From positions 62,001 through 126,000 of the forward strand of contig NZ_JAGYHF010000003.1 of the NCBI RefSeq assembly GCF_018336155.1: DNA of 64,000 nucleotides, in the 5' to 3' direction. The position numbers and the translations under genes are program-made. This DNA comes from Pseudomonas rustica. Its GTDB lineage: Bacteria > Pseudomonadota > Gammaproteobacteria > Pseudomonadales > Pseudomonadaceae. Of the stretch, positions 27,716 to 36,830 are shown piece after piece. Position 1 is the first letter of the stretch, and every line of letters begins with the position of its first letter. The notes below the pieces were generated by a model. The model made no database searches. It was not told the origin of the DNA and worked only from the letters and a program-made list of their open reading frames with translations.

Positions 27716-28903
27716 CTACGCCGTGGCCAACGATCGCCCTTGCGAAGCACTCAAAAACCGCAGCAACGCCAACAACGGAAACACACTCCCCACAATCACG
27801 ATCCACAACCAGCCGCCATGTTCATACACCGCACTGGCCACCGACGAGCCGAACGCGCCGCCGATGAAGATGCTGGTCATGTACAGGGCGTTGAGGCGGC
27901 CACGGCTTTTTGCATCCAGCGAGTAGACCGCGCGTTGGCCGAGCACCATGTTCATCTGCACGCAGAAGTCGAGTACCACGCCGGTTACGGCCAGGCCGAT
28001 GACGCTGTAGGCGGGGTGGATGAAGGCGGGCAGGAAGCTCAGGCTGGCGAAGATCATGGCCAGCAGCGAGGCGATGCGGGTGTGGCCGGCGTCGGCCAGG
28101 CGTCCGCTGATGGGGGCGGCGATAGCGCCGATGGCGCCAACCAGCGCGAAAATCGCGATCTCGCTTTGCGACAGACCATGGTTGCGCGCCAGTTCCAGCG
28201 GCACGGCCGTCCAGAACAGGCTGAACGTGGCGAACATGCAGCCCTGATAAAACGCACGTTGACGCAGCACCGGTTGTTGGCGCAGCAGCGTCCACAACGA
28301 GCCAAGCAGTTGGCCATACGTGGCGCTGTGATCCGGCTGGCGCTTGGGCACGGTCAGCGCCAACACCACGCTGATCGCCGCCATCAGTGCCGCAGCAATC
28401 ATGAACATCGCCCGCCAGCCGAGGTGATCTGCAACCACGCTCGATACCGGTCGTGCTAACAGAATACCCAGCAACAAACCGCCCATGATCCCGCCGACCA
28501 CACGGCCACGGGATTCTTCCGGAGCAAGGTGCGCCGCCAGAGGAATCAGAATCTGCACCGACACCGAACTGAAACCCACCAGCAACGAGATCAGCAGAAA
28601 CACATTGGGCTGATCGGTAAACGCCGCCGCCAACAGGCTGGCAATCGCCACTACGGTAGTGATGATCATCAACCGGCGGTTTTCCAGGAGATCCGCCAGC
28701 GGCACCAGAAAGAACAGGCCCAGCGCGTAACCGATCTGCGTCAGCGAGACGATGAAACTGGCCATGGTGTCGCTCAGGCCAATGTCCGGCGCGATCAGGC
28801 CGATGATTGGCTGCGCGTAGTAGATGTTGGCAACGATGGCGCCGCAGCAGAAGGCGAACAGCAGCACCATGCCTCGGGTCATTGCGTGAGTCGTGGCGGT
28901 CAT
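27716..28903 (-). CDS. MFS transporter (drug/metabolite exporter type)
   Basis: 395 residues from the ATG giving MTATTHAMTRGMVLLFAFCC; upstream in-frame codons lack a ribosome site. It has twelve membrane helices in two halves. The loop 2-3 signature is seen as PLADLLENRRLMI, the second-half equivalent as GRLADAGHTRIA, and YYAQPIIGLIAPDIGLS in the first extracellular part is typical of the YnfM/arabinose-efflux-like group. The substrate is unknown. It is monocistronic, between hicB and a divergent periplasmic-protein gene. Confidence 0.88.
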   Translation of the reverse strand: MTATTHAMTRGMVLLFAFCCGAIVANIYYAQPIIGLIAPDIGLSDTMASFIVSLTQIGYALGLFFLVPLADLLENRRLMIITTVVAIASLLAAAFTDQPNVFLLISLLVGFSSVSVQILIPLAAHLAPEESRGRVVGGIMGGLLLGILLARPVSSVVADHLGWRAMFMIAAALMAAISVVLALTVPKRQPDHSATYGQLLGSLWTLLRQQPVLRQRAFYQGCMFATFSLFWTAVPLELARNHGLSQSEIAIFALVGAIGAIAAPISGRLADAGHTRIASLLAMIFASLSFLPAFIHPAYSVIGLAVTGVVLDFCVQMNMVLGQRAVYSLDAKSRGRLNALYMTSIFIGGAFGSSVASAVYEHGGWLWIVIVGSVFPLLALLRFLSASQGRSLATA

Positions 28904-29135
28904 AGGGGTTACTCGATCCAGCGAAAGGAATGCGGTGAGGCTAAGGGACAAACCGAACGGGCAGAAGCAGCCTTCGGTTGATATCAGTTATTACGTCGGG
29001 TAATGACGGCCGTGGCCATTCGGGGCGAACCTTGCGTCCGACCGTTGAGGGCTGATGATACATTCACTTACATCTTCTTCGATAGCGTGCTTATGTTTGC
29101 ATCGGCTGTTCCACGTAGATAACCGGAGGAATGCA

Positions 29136-29756
29136 ATGTTTCGTCAGACGCTTCGCCACACCGCAACGATTGTCCTGATCAGCCTGCTCGGCGCCGCCAG
29201 CGTGCAGGCCGCCGACGCACCGGGCATGCGCCTCGGCGTGCGCGGCGAGATCACCGGGTTCAGCCCGGACAGCTTGAAAGTCCACGTCAACAGCGGCGAG
29301 AACGTGGTGATTCAGTTAACCGGCGACACCAAGGTTCGCGCCGTTACCCTGGCCAACATCGAAGACATCAAACCCGGCAGCTACATCGGCTCGGCGGCGA
29401 TGCCTCAGGAGGACGGCACACTCAAGGCGCTGGAAGTGCATGTGTTTCCACCGGAGCTGGCGGGGAGTGGCGATGGTCATCGGCCGTTTGATCTGGCCAA
29501 GGGCAGCAGCATGACCAATGGCAGTGTCGGCGATCTGGTGGTGAGCAATGGGCGGGTGCTGACGGTGAACTACAAGGGTGGGCAGCAGAAGATTCTGGTG
29601 CCGGAGGATGTGCCGATTGTGAATCTGCTGCCGGGCGATCGGAGCTTGCTGAAAGTTGGGGTGAAGATTGTCACGTTCGTGACGCAGAGCGCGGATGGCA
29701 CGCTGACGGCGCAATCCATCTCCGCCGGCAAGGATGGCCTGACCCCACCGATGTAG
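29136..29756 (+). CDS. Periplasmic DUF5666-like protein
   Basis: 206 residues; GGAGGA is five bases before the ATG. A signal peptide ends near SVQA-ADAP. The mature part contains repeated short beta modules (VRGEITGFSPDSLKVHVNSG, VGDLVVSNGRVLTVNYKGGQ, IKPGSYIGSAAMPQEDG), an OB-like pattern seen in DUF5666 proteins. No enzyme motif is visible. It is a single gene flanked by the MFS gene and a REP pair. Confidence 0.75.
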   Translation: MFRQTLRHTATIVLISLLGAASVQAADAPGMRLGVRGEITGFSPDSLKVHVNSGENVVIQLTGDTKVRAVTLANIEDIKPGSYIGSAAMPQEDGTLKALEVHVFPPELAGSGDGHRPFDLAKGSSMTNGSVGDLVVSNGRVLTVNYKGGQQKILVPEDVPIVNLLPGDRSLLKVGVKIVTFVTQSADGTLTAQSISAGKDGLTPPM

Positions 29757-29776
29757 AAGCCTAAACACAATCCCCC

Positions 29777-29861
29777 TGTAGGAGCTGCCGAAGGCTGCGA
29801 TCTTTTGATCTTGCTTCTAAACATCAAAGGCAAAAGATCGCAGCCTTCGGCAGCTCCTACA
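29777..29861. repeat. REP pair, family C, copy 3
   Basis: Inward-facing TGTAGGAGCTGCCGAAGGCT units with GCGATCTTTTGA flanks. It sits between the convergent DUF5666-like and sbp genes and may act as a bidirectional mRNA stabiliser. Confidence 0.9.
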
Positions 29862-29875
29862 AGGGTAATCAGGTG

Positions 29876-30874
29876 TTACTGGCCGGTGTAGATCTGATCG
29901 AACACACCGCCGTCATTGAAGTGAGTCTTTTGCACGGTGCGCCAGTCACCGAAGGTCTTCTCAACCGAAAGGAAATCAACTTTCGGGAAGCGATCGGTGT
30001 ACTTCGCCAGCACCGCCGGATCACGCGGACGCAGGTAGTTCGCTGCCGCAATTTCCTGACCTTCCGGCGACCACAGGTACTTCAGATATTCATCCGCCGC
30101 CGCCCGTGAACCCTTCTTGTCGACGACTTTATCCACCACCGACACCGGTGGCTCAGCCTCAGCCGAAACACTTGGGTAGATCACTTCAAACTGATCACGA
30201 CCAAACTCGCGAGCAATCATTTCCGCTTCGTTTTCGAAGGTCACCAGCACGTCGCCGATCTGGTTGGTCATGAACGTGGTGGTCGCGGCACGGCCACCGG
30301 TATCCAGCACTGGCGCTTGCTTGAACAGTTTGCCGACGAACGCTTTGGCCTTGTTCTCGTCGCCGCCGTTCTTCAGTACATAACCCCAGGCCGACAGGTA
30401 GGTGTAGCGGCCGTTACCCGAGGTTTTCGGGTTTGGCACGATCACTTGCACGCCATCCTTGAGCAGATCCGGCCAGTCTTTCAGGGCTTTCGGGTTGCCT
30501 TTACGCACGATGAACACGGTGGCCGAGGTGAACGGCGCGCTGTTGTTCGGCAGACGGGTGACCCAGTTCTCCGGCACCAGTTTGCCGTTGTCGGCGAGGG
30601 CGTTGATGTCGGTGGCCATGTTCATGGTGATGACGTCAGCCGGCAGGCCATCGATCATCGAGCGCGCTTGCTTGCTCGAACCGCCGAAGGACATCTGCAC
30701 GGTGATGTTTTCGTTGTGCTCGGCTTGCCAGTGTTTCTGGAACGCAGTGTTGTAGTCCTTGTAGAAATCACGCATCACGTCGTAGGAAACGTTGAGCAGC
30801 GTCGGGGCTGCCTGAGCGATGTTGGCCAAGGCCAGGCCGGCGGCGAGAAGTGAGGCGCCAAAGAGTTTTTTCAC
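29876..30874 (-). CDS. sbp: Sulfate/thiosulfate-binding protein
   Basis: 332 residues. The signal peptide ends near AQA-APTLLNV. The mature protein is a sulfate-binding ABC solute receptor: LLNVSYDVMRDFYKDYN, MSFGGSSKQARSMIDGLPAD, VIVPNPKTSGNGRYTYLSAW and RPRDPAVLAKY. No cysT/W/A permease or ATPase genes follow, so this copy is detached and must use transporter subunits encoded elsewhere. REP elements lie on both sides. Confidence 0.95.
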   Translation of the reverse strand: MKKLFGASLLAAGLALANIAQAAPTLLNVSYDVMRDFYKDYNTAFQKHWQAEHNENITVQMSFGGSSKQARSMIDGLPADVITMNMATDINALADNGKLVPENWVTRLPNNSAPFTSATVFIVRKGNPKALKDWPDLLKDGVQVIVPNPKTSGNGRYTYLSAWGYVLKNGGDENKAKAFVGKLFKQAPVLDTGGRAATTTFMTNQIGDVLVTFENEAEMIAREFGRDQFEVIYPSVSAEAEPPVSVVDKVVDKKGSRAAADEYLKYLWSPEGQEIAAANYLRPRDPAVLAKYTDRFPKVDFLSVEKTFGDWRTVQKTHFNDGGVFDQIYTGQ

Positions 30875-30898
30875 TGCGCATTCCTTGTTATCTATTTA

Positions 30899-30984
30899 TG
30901 TAGGAGCTGCCGAAGGCTGCGATCTTTTGATCTTGATCTCATAAAACCAAGATCAAAAGATCGCAGCCTTCGGCAGCTCCTACA
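30899..30984. repeat. REP pair, family C, copy 4
   Basis: TGTAGGAGCTGCCGAAGGCT units facing each other. It lies directly upstream of sbp, within 25 bases of its start codon, so it occupies the space where a leader or promoter would be expected. Confidence 0.9.
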
Positions 30985-31059
30985 TTGGGGGGGTGATGTT
31001 TAATTGCCACGACTATAACGGGCTGTGCATAGTCGCTTAAAGATTAAAAAGCTCTTTGC

Positions 31060-31884
31060 TTATTCCACTTTCTTGAATAGCTGATTGCCGCACCGCGAGC
31101 AGAACGCCGCGCCGTGTTCGTGGCTGTTTTTCTTGCACACCGGGCAGTCGTGTTGCAGCTGTTCACCGCGCATAGCGTTGGCCAGTTCGGCGGTGAAAAT
31201 ACCGGTGGGCACGGCGATGATCGAGTAACCGGTGATCATCACCAGCGACGAAATCACCTGACCCAACGGCGTCTTCGGCACGATGTCGCCGAAGCCGACG
31301 GTGGTCAGCGTGACGATCGCCCAATAGATGCCTTTGGGAATGCTGGTGAAACCATGCTCCGGGCCTTCGATCACGTACATCAGCGTGCCGAACACCGTCA
31401 CCAGCGTGCAGACGCTGACCAGAAACACGACAATTTTCTGCTTGCTGCCACGCAGGGCTGACATCAAATAGTTGGCTTGTTTGAGGTACGGGCTGAGCTT
31501 GAGCACGCGGAAAATCCGCAGCATGCGGATGATCCGGATGATCAGCAGGTACTGCGCATCGCTGTAATACAGCGCAAGGATGCCGGGCACGATCGCCAGC
31601 AAATCCACCAACCCGTAAAAACTGAAGGCGTAGCGCAGCGGCTTCGGTGAGCAATACAGACGCAGGATGTACTCGCCGAGAAAGATGATCGTGAAGCCCC
31701 ACTCGATGTAGGCCAGCACGTTCGCGTAGTTCTGGTGAATGCTGTCGATGCTGTCGAGCATCACGATCACCAGACTGGCGAGGATGATCAACAGCAAAAT
31801 GCCGTCGAAGCGACGCCCGGCGAGGGTGTCGCTCTGGAAAATCATGACGTAGAGCCGTTCGCGCCAATTGTTGCTGCTGTCCAT
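31060..31884 (-). CDS. Voltage-gated-type K+ channel with C-terminal zinc ribbon
   Basis: 274 residues from the ATG giving MDSSNNWRERL; an ATG six codons upstream is possible. Six membrane segments include an S4-like helix with regularly spaced Arg (IIRIIRMLRIFRVLKL). The pore filter is TLTTVGFGD. The C-terminal tail has two Cys pairs, CPVCKK and CSRCGN, a small zinc-ribbon-like module. It probably passes K+ in a voltage-dependent way. What the ribbon senses or binds is unknown. Confidence 0.9.
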   Translation of the reverse strand: MDSSNNWRERLYVMIFQSDTLAGRRFDGILLLIILASLVIVMLDSIDSIHQNYANVLAYIEWGFTIIFLGEYILRLYCSPKPLRYAFSFYGLVDLLAIVPGILALYYSDAQYLLIIRIIRMLRIFRVLKLSPYLKQANYLMSALRGSKQKIVVFLVSVCTLVTVFGTLMYVIEGPEHGFTSIPKGIYWAIVTLTTVGFGDIVPKTPLGQVISSLVMITGYSIIAVPTGIFTAELANAMRGEQLQHDCPVCKKNSHEHGAAFCSRCGNQLFKKVE

Positions 31885-31905
31885 GGAAAACGCCTGAATC
31901 AAAGA

Positions 31906-32820
31906 TCAGCGCAGCCTAGGTTGATTCTCCCCGTGAGCGCAAGGCGCACGCTCGACCGACGCTTTGCCGAGCATCTGAATCCCGGCGCGGATCAGCCAGC
32001 CGGCGAGGATAAATGGCGCGGTCAAAGTGGCGAGGCCAACCGCTGCAAACAACGGCGTGACCAGCAGCGCGAGGACGATGGCAAGCAGCGGCAACCACGG
32101 TTGTTGGCGTTGCGACGAAAAGGCGAGGGCGGCGAGCACGGCGTTGTAGCTGCCGATGCCGAGCAGCGCGACGCTGGTTTCGTGGTGCAGCAAACTGGAA
32201 CCGAGGCCGATGGCCGACGCCAGCAGCGCCCAGCAAAACGCGCGGCGATCAGCGACCAGCAAACCGATGGCGATCAATGCGCCGGCCAGTGGATGACCGA
32301 GAAACATCACCTGGCCGAGGCCACGCAGTTCGGCGGCGAGCAGGTTCAGCGTGCTCATTTCGACGTGTGCCATCGGCGCCGACGGTTCGGCGAACAGCAG
32401 CAGAACCCAACTCATGGCCACGAATGGCGAGGTGTAGGCCGGAATCGATCGGCTGCTGTAGACATGTTTCAGCCACTGCTGCGTGACCATCGCGCTTAAG
32501 CCACCAGCAGCGAGAATCAGCGGTGGAAGCATCGGCGACCACGGGAAATACAGGCTCAGCAGCAGACCGAGCAAGATGCCGTTGTAGCTGAACAGTCCAG
32601 CCTGGCGATCAGCCTTGGCGTAATTGCGGCGTTGCGCGGTGAGCAATCCGGCGACGGCACCGAGCAGCGCCCCGGCGAACAGCACCGGTGCGGTCAGCAG
32701 GATCGCCAACAGGCACAGCAGGCCGCACAGCGGATGGCGCTGGAGGAATATTTGACTGAAACCGTTGAGCAAAGCCTCGGCCCAGTCGGGGCAGTGGGTG
32801 TTGAAATGATTGGCAGGCAT
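31906..32820 (-). CDS. Urea transporter (UT family)
   Basis: 304 residues with about ten membrane helices in two repeats. The first repeat begins ALLNGFSQIFLQRHPLCGLL and the second has LLAAELRGLGQVMFLGHPLA, matching the duplicated urea-channel motif. FSYNGILLGL and GIGSYNAVLAALAF are the paired signature loops. It probably moves urea down its gradient. It lies just beyond the glyoxylate operon on the same strand, separated by a REP, so co-transcription is uncertain; urea and glyoxylate are both products of allantoin breakdown. Confidence 0.9.
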   Translation of the reverse strand: MPANHFNTHCPDWAEALLNGFSQIFLQRHPLCGLLCLLAILLTAPVLFAGALLGAVAGLLTAQRRNYAKADRQAGLFSYNGILLGLLLSLYFPWSPMLPPLILAAGGLSAMVTQQWLKHVYSSRSIPAYTSPFVAMSWVLLLFAEPSAPMAHVEMSTLNLLAAELRGLGQVMFLGHPLAGALIAIGLLVADRRAFCWALLASAIGLGSSLLHHETSVALLGIGSYNAVLAALAFSSQRQQPWLPLLAIVLALLVTPLFAAVGLATLTAPFILAGWLIRAGIQMLGKASVERAPCAHGENQPRLR

Positions 32821-32838
32821 GGCAGTTCATTCGGTACT

Positions 32839-32945
32839 GATCGTTCCCACGCTCTGCGTGGGAATGCCTCAAAGGACGCTCTGCGTCTGCTCTTGGGACG
32901 CAGAGCGTCCCGGGCCGCATTCCCACGCGGAGCGTGGGAACGATC
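32839..32945. repeat. REP pair, family A, copy 4
   Basis: GATCGTTCCCACGCTC and its complement at the ends, inner hairpins GGACGCTCTGCGTC. It sits between the pyruvate kinase and urea transporter genes. Confidence 0.9.
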
Positions 32946-32956
32946 ATGGTGGGCGG

Positions 32957-34372
32957 TTAAATCAACGTTTCGATCCGCAGCGAGTTAGTCGATCCAGGCT
33001 GACCAAACGGCACACCGGCAGTAATCAGCAGCGTGTCGCCACGCTCGGCCATGCCTTGGGCCTGGGCGATTTCCAGTGCGGTCGAGCAGACTTCGTCGAC
33101 CTGACGCAGGCGATCGTTGACCACCGAGTGAATCCCCCACGCCACGCTCAAACGACGCGCGGTTTGCAGGTTCGGCGTGAGGTTGAGGATCGGCGCTTTC
33201 GGCCGTTCCCGCGCGGCACGCAAACTTGAGGTGCCCGACTCGCTGTAGTTGACCAGCACCGCCACCGGCAGCACGTTGCTGATGCGACGGATCGCGCAAC
33301 TGATCGCATCGGACACGGTCGCTTCAGCCTTCGGCCGGCTGACGTCGAGCTGAGTCTGATAATCCGGGCCGTTCTCCACCTGGCGGATGATCTTGCTCAT
33401 CATCTGCACGGCTTCCAGCGGGTACTCGCCGGACGCAGTTTCCGCCGACAGCATCACCGCATCGGCACCTTCGGCCACGGCGTTGGCGACGTCAGTCACC
33501 TCGGCGCGGGTCGGGGCAGGGGAGAAGCGCATCGACTCCAGCATCTGCGTCGCCACCACCACCGGTTTGCCGAGTTCACGGCAGGTGGTGATGATGTTTT
33601 TCTGAATCTGCGGCACGCTTTCGGCGGGCACTTCAACGCCAAGGTCGCCACGGGCCACCATGATCGCGTCGCTCAATTCCGCGATTTCGCGCAGTTGTTC
33701 AACGGCGGAAGGCTTCTCGATTTTCGCCATCAAAAAGGCTTTGTCGCCGATCAACGCGCGGGCTTCGACGATGTCTTGCGGACGCTGCACAAACGACAGC
33801 GCGACCCAGTCCACACCCAGTTCCAGACCGAAGCTCAGGTCGCGGCGATCCTTGGCGGTCAGCGGGCTGAGGTCGAGTACCGCTTGCGGCACGTTGACGC
33901 CTTTGCGATCCGACAGTTCGCCGCCATTGAGCACGGTGGTATCGATCGCATCAGCGTATTTGCTGACTACGCGCAGACGCAGCTTGCCGTCGTCGAGCAG
34001 CAGATCCATGCCCGCTTCCAGCGCTTCGATGATTTCCGGATGCGGCAGATTCACTCGGCGCTCATCGCCCGGTGTCGCGTCCAGATCGAGACGGAAGGCC
34101 TGACCGCGATGCAGTTGCACTTTGCCGTCAGCGAACTTGCCGACGCGCAGTTTCGGCCCCTGCAAGTCCATCAGAATGCCCAGCGGGTAGTTGAGCTGGC
34201 GCTCGACTTCGCGGATCCACTGATAGCGTTTGGCGTGGTCGGCGTGATCGCCATGGCTGAAGTTCAGGCGGAAGATATTGACCCCGGCCTCAACCAGTTC
34301 ACGGATCTCTTCGATGCCGTCGACAGCAGGCCCGAGGGTGGCGAGGATTTTTACCTTTTTATCAGGCGTCAT
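32957..34372 (-). CDS. pyk: Pyruvate kinase
   Basis: 471 residues. It transfers phosphate from phosphoenolpyruvate to ADP. Recognisable segments are KILATLGPAVD, NIFRLNFSHGDH, MDLQGPKLRVGKF, the active-site MAKIEKPSAVEQL and MVARGDLGVEVPAE, and the C-terminal effector domain with NYSESGTSS. Its ATG overlaps the ttuD stop (ATGA). It is the last gene of gcl-hyi-glxR-ttuD-pyk, which carries glyoxylate carbon to pyruvate. Confidence 0.96.
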   Translation of the reverse strand: MTPDKKVKILATLGPAVDGIEEIRELVEAGVNIFRLNFSHGDHADHAKRYQWIREVERQLNYPLGILMDLQGPKLRVGKFADGKVQLHRGQAFRLDLDATPGDERRVNLPHPEIIEALEAGMDLLLDDGKLRLRVVSKYADAIDTTVLNGGELSDRKGVNVPQAVLDLSPLTAKDRRDLSFGLELGVDWVALSFVQRPQDIVEARALIGDKAFLMAKIEKPSAVEQLREIAELSDAIMVARGDLGVEVPAESVPQIQKNIITTCRELGKPVVVATQMLESMRFSPAPTRAEVTDVANAVAEGADAVMLSAETASGEYPLEAVQMMSKIIRQVENGPDYQTQLDVSRPKAEATVSDAISCAIRRISNVLPVAVLVNYSESGTSSLRAARERPKAPILNLTPNLQTARRLSVAWGIHSVVNDRLRQVDEVCSTALEIAQAQGMAERGDTLLITAGVPFGQPGSTNSLRIETLI

Positions 34373-35643
34373 GATTTACAGCTCTCAAGGATCAGAATGG
34401 CGCGGAAGTCGTTGATGTTGGTGCGGGTCGGCTCGGTGACGATCAGCGCATTGAGCGCCTCGAAATAGCCGTAGCCATTGTTGTTATCCAGCTCGTCGCT
34501 GGCGCTCAAACCGAGGGCGGCGGCGCGGGCGTAGCTGTCCGGGGTCATGATCGCGCCGGCGTTGTCTTCCGAGCCGTCGATGCCGTCGGTGTCACCGGCC
34601 AGGGCATAGACGCCGGGCTGGCCTTTGAGATTTTCGGTCAGGCTCAGAAGGAATTCGGCGTTGCGTCCGCCACGGCCATTGCCGCGCACGGTCACGGTGG
34701 TCTCGCCGCCGGAGAGAATCACGCACGGCGCTGCCAATGGCTGGCCATGGTTGATGATCTGGCGGGCGATGCCGGCGTGGACTTTCGCCACTTCGCGCGA
34801 CTCACCTTCGAGGTCGCCGAGGATCAGCGTGCTGAACCCGGCCTGACGGCATTTCACTGCCGCCGCGTCCAGCGATTGTTGAGGACGGGCGATCAATTGG
34901 AAGTGGCTGCGCGCAAGACTCGGATCACCGGGTTTGACGGTTTCCGACTCAGGGCTTTGCAACCAGTTGCGCACCGAAACCGGAATCTCGATGCCGTAGC
35001 GTTTGATGATCGCCAGCGCTTCGGCTGAGGTGCTTGGATCGGCCACGGTCGGGCCGGAAGCGATGACCGTGGCGAGGTCGCCCGGCACATCGGAAATCGC
35101 GTAGGTATAAACAGTGGCAGGCCAGCAGGCCTTGCCGAGACGGCCGCCCTTGATCGCCGAGAGGTGCTTGCGCACGCAGTTCATCTCGCCGATGGTCGCG
35201 CCGGATTTGAGCAGGGCTTTGTTGATCGACTGCTTGTCGGCGAGGGTGATGCCTTCGGCCGGCAATGCGAGCAGGGCAGAACCACCGCCGGAGAGCAGGA
35301 AGATTACGCGGTCGTCCTCGGTCAGGTTGCTGACCAGTTCGAGTACGCGTTTGGCCACGGCCAGACCGGCAGCGTCCGGCACCGGATGCGCGGCTTCGAC
35401 CACTTCGATTTTTTCGCACGGGGCGCCGTGACCGTAACGGGTCACCACCAGGCCAGACACGTCACCTTCCCAGCAATTTTCGACCACTTGCGCCATGGCC
35501 GCGGCGGCTTTTCCGGCACCGATGACGATCACCCGACCGGTACGATCGGCAGGCAGATGGGCTTCAAGGACTTGGTTCGGATGGGCCGCGTCGATGGCTG
35601 TGGCAAACAGCTCGCGCAGCAGTTGTTGCGGATCGACCGACAT
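34369..35643 (-). CDS. ttuD: TtuD: glycerate 2-kinase / hydroxypyruvate reductase family (MOFRL)
   Basis: 424 residues. The N-terminal DUF4147 domain has VIGAGKAAAAMAQ and LLSGGGSALLALP; the C-terminal MOFRL domain has ILSGGETTVTVRGNGRGGRN and AGDTDGIDGSEDNAGA. Databases often call these proteins hydroxypyruvate reductase, but this architecture belongs to glycerate 2-kinases. Between glxR (makes glycerate) and pyk (uses PEP), a kinase giving 2-phosphoglycerate is the better fit; that choice is inference. It is translationally coupled to pyk. Confidence 0.9.
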   Translation of the reverse strand: MSVDPQQLLRELFATAIDAAHPNQVLEAHLPADRTGRVIVIGAGKAAAAMAQVVENCWEGDVSGLVVTRYGHGAPCEKIEVVEAAHPVPDAAGLAVAKRVLELVSNLTEDDRVIFLLSGGGSALLALPAEGITLADKQSINKALLKSGATIGEMNCVRKHLSAIKGGRLGKACWPATVYTYAISDVPGDLATVIASGPTVADPSTSAEALAIIKRYGIEIPVSVRNWLQSPESETVKPGDPSLARSHFQLIARPQQSLDAAAVKCRQAGFSTLILGDLEGESREVAKVHAGIARQIINHGQPLAAPCVILSGGETTVTVRGNGRGGRNAEFLLSLTENLKGQPGVYALAGDTDGIDGSEDNAGAIMTPDSYARAAALGLSASDELDNNNGYGYFEALNALIVTEPTRTNINDFRAILILESCKS

Positions 35644-35682
35644 GGCGGGCTCCCAATCTTATTGTTCTTGGTTAATGCTGAT

Positions 35683-35790
35683 GATCGTTCCCACGCTCTG
35701 CGTGGGAATGCCTCAATGGACGCTCTGCGTCCGCTTCGGCAGGGACGCGGAGCGTCCCGGGCTGCATTCCCACGCAGAGCGTGGGAACGA
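35683..35790. repeat. REP pair, family A, copy 5
   Basis: Starts GATCGTTCCCACGCTCTGCG and ends GAGCGTGGGAACGA. It lies between glxR and ttuD, inside the presumed operon. Confidence 0.9.
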
Positions 35791-35805
35791 GCGACGGGGC
35801 AGGGC

Positions 35806-36699
35806 TTATTTGTTGTCGCGAATCGAGAAGTTGGCCATGTGCTCGAGACCTTTGATCAGCGCCGAGTGATCCCAGTTGCTGCCACCGATCGCTGCGCAGG
35901 TGCTGAACACTTGCTGGGCGTTGGCGGTGTTTGGCAGGTTGATGTTCAGCTCTTTGGCGCCTTGCAGGGCCAGGTTCAAGTCTTTCTGGTGCAGGCTGAT
36001 GCGGAAGCCTGGATCGAAAGTGCCTTTGATCATGCGCTCGCCGTGCACTTCAAGAATCTTCGAGGACGCGAAACCGCCCATCAGTGCTTCACGCACCTTG
36101 GCTGGATCAGCACCGTTTTTCGAAGCGAACAGCAGGGCTTCAGCGACGGCCTGAATGTTCAGGGCAACGATGATCTGGTTCGCGACTTTGGCGGTTTGAC
36201 CGTCGCCATTGCCACCGACCAGGGTGATGTTTTTGCCCATGGCCTGGAACAGTGGCAGCGCGCGTTCGAAGGCATCGGCGTCGCCACCGATCATGATGCT
36301 CAGGGTCGCAGCTTTGGCGCCGACTTCACCACCGGATACCGGTGCGTCGAGGTATTGCGCGCCTTTCTCGTTGATCTTCGCCGCGAAGGCCTTGGTGGCG
36401 GTCGGCGAGATCGAGCTCATGTCGATCACGATTTTGCCTTTGCTCAGGCCAGCGGCAACGCCGTCAGCGCGGAACAGTACGTCGTCTACCTGCGGGGTAT
36501 CCGGCACCATGACGATGATGAATTCAGCTTCCTGCGCGACTTCGCGCGGGTTGGCCAGGGCGACGGCGCCAGCGGCAACCAGGTCGGCAGGGGCGGCGTC
36601 GTGGTGCGCCGACAGGAACAGGCTGTGACCGGCTTTCTGCAGGTTCGAAGCCATTGGGTGGCCCATGATGCCGGTGCCGATAAATCCGATTTTAGCCAT
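35806..36699 (-). CDS. glxR: Tartronate semialdehyde reductase (2-hydroxy-3-oxopropionate reductase)
   Basis: 297 residues from MAKIGFIGTGIMGHPMASNL; an open extension upstream is only the REP element. It reduces tartronate semialdehyde to D-glycerate with NAD(P)H. The Rossmann GFIGTGIMG, the substrate loop DAPVSGGEVGAKAA, the catalytic Lys region NGDGQTAKVANQI and KDLNLALQGAKE all fit the beta-hydroxyacid dehydrogenase family. It is third in the gcl operon. Confidence 0.95.
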   Translation of the reverse strand: MAKIGFIGTGIMGHPMASNLQKAGHSLFLSAHHDAAPADLVAAGAVALANPREVAQEAEFIIVMVPDTPQVDDVLFRADGVAAGLSKGKIVIDMSSISPTATKAFAAKINEKGAQYLDAPVSGGEVGAKAATLSIMIGGDADAFERALPLFQAMGKNITLVGGNGDGQTAKVANQIIVALNIQAVAEALLFASKNGADPAKVREALMGGFASSKILEVHGERMIKGTFDPGFRISLHQKDLNLALQGAKELNINLPNTANAQQVFSTCAAIGGSNWDHSALIKGLEHMANFSIRDNK

Positions 36700-36729
36700 G
36701 AGAAAATCCTCTTGTTTTTGTCTTTCCCC

Positions 36730-36816
36730 TGTAGGAGCTGCCGAAGGCTGCGATCTTTTGATCTTGATCTTCAAAATAACAAGATCAAAAGATCGCAGCC
36801 TTCGGCAGCTCCTACA
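36730..36816. repeat. REP pair, family C, copy 5
   Basis: TGTAGGAGCTGCCGAAGGCT units facing each other, in the gap between hyi and glxR inside the operon. Confidence 0.9.
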
Positions 36817-36830
36817 GGGTCATGTGTTTG

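Noticed and set aside
29876..30874. Complete sulfate ABC transporter operon
   Set aside because: Only the binding protein is present; neighbours are a DUF5666-like gene and a K+ channel, so no operon is claimed.
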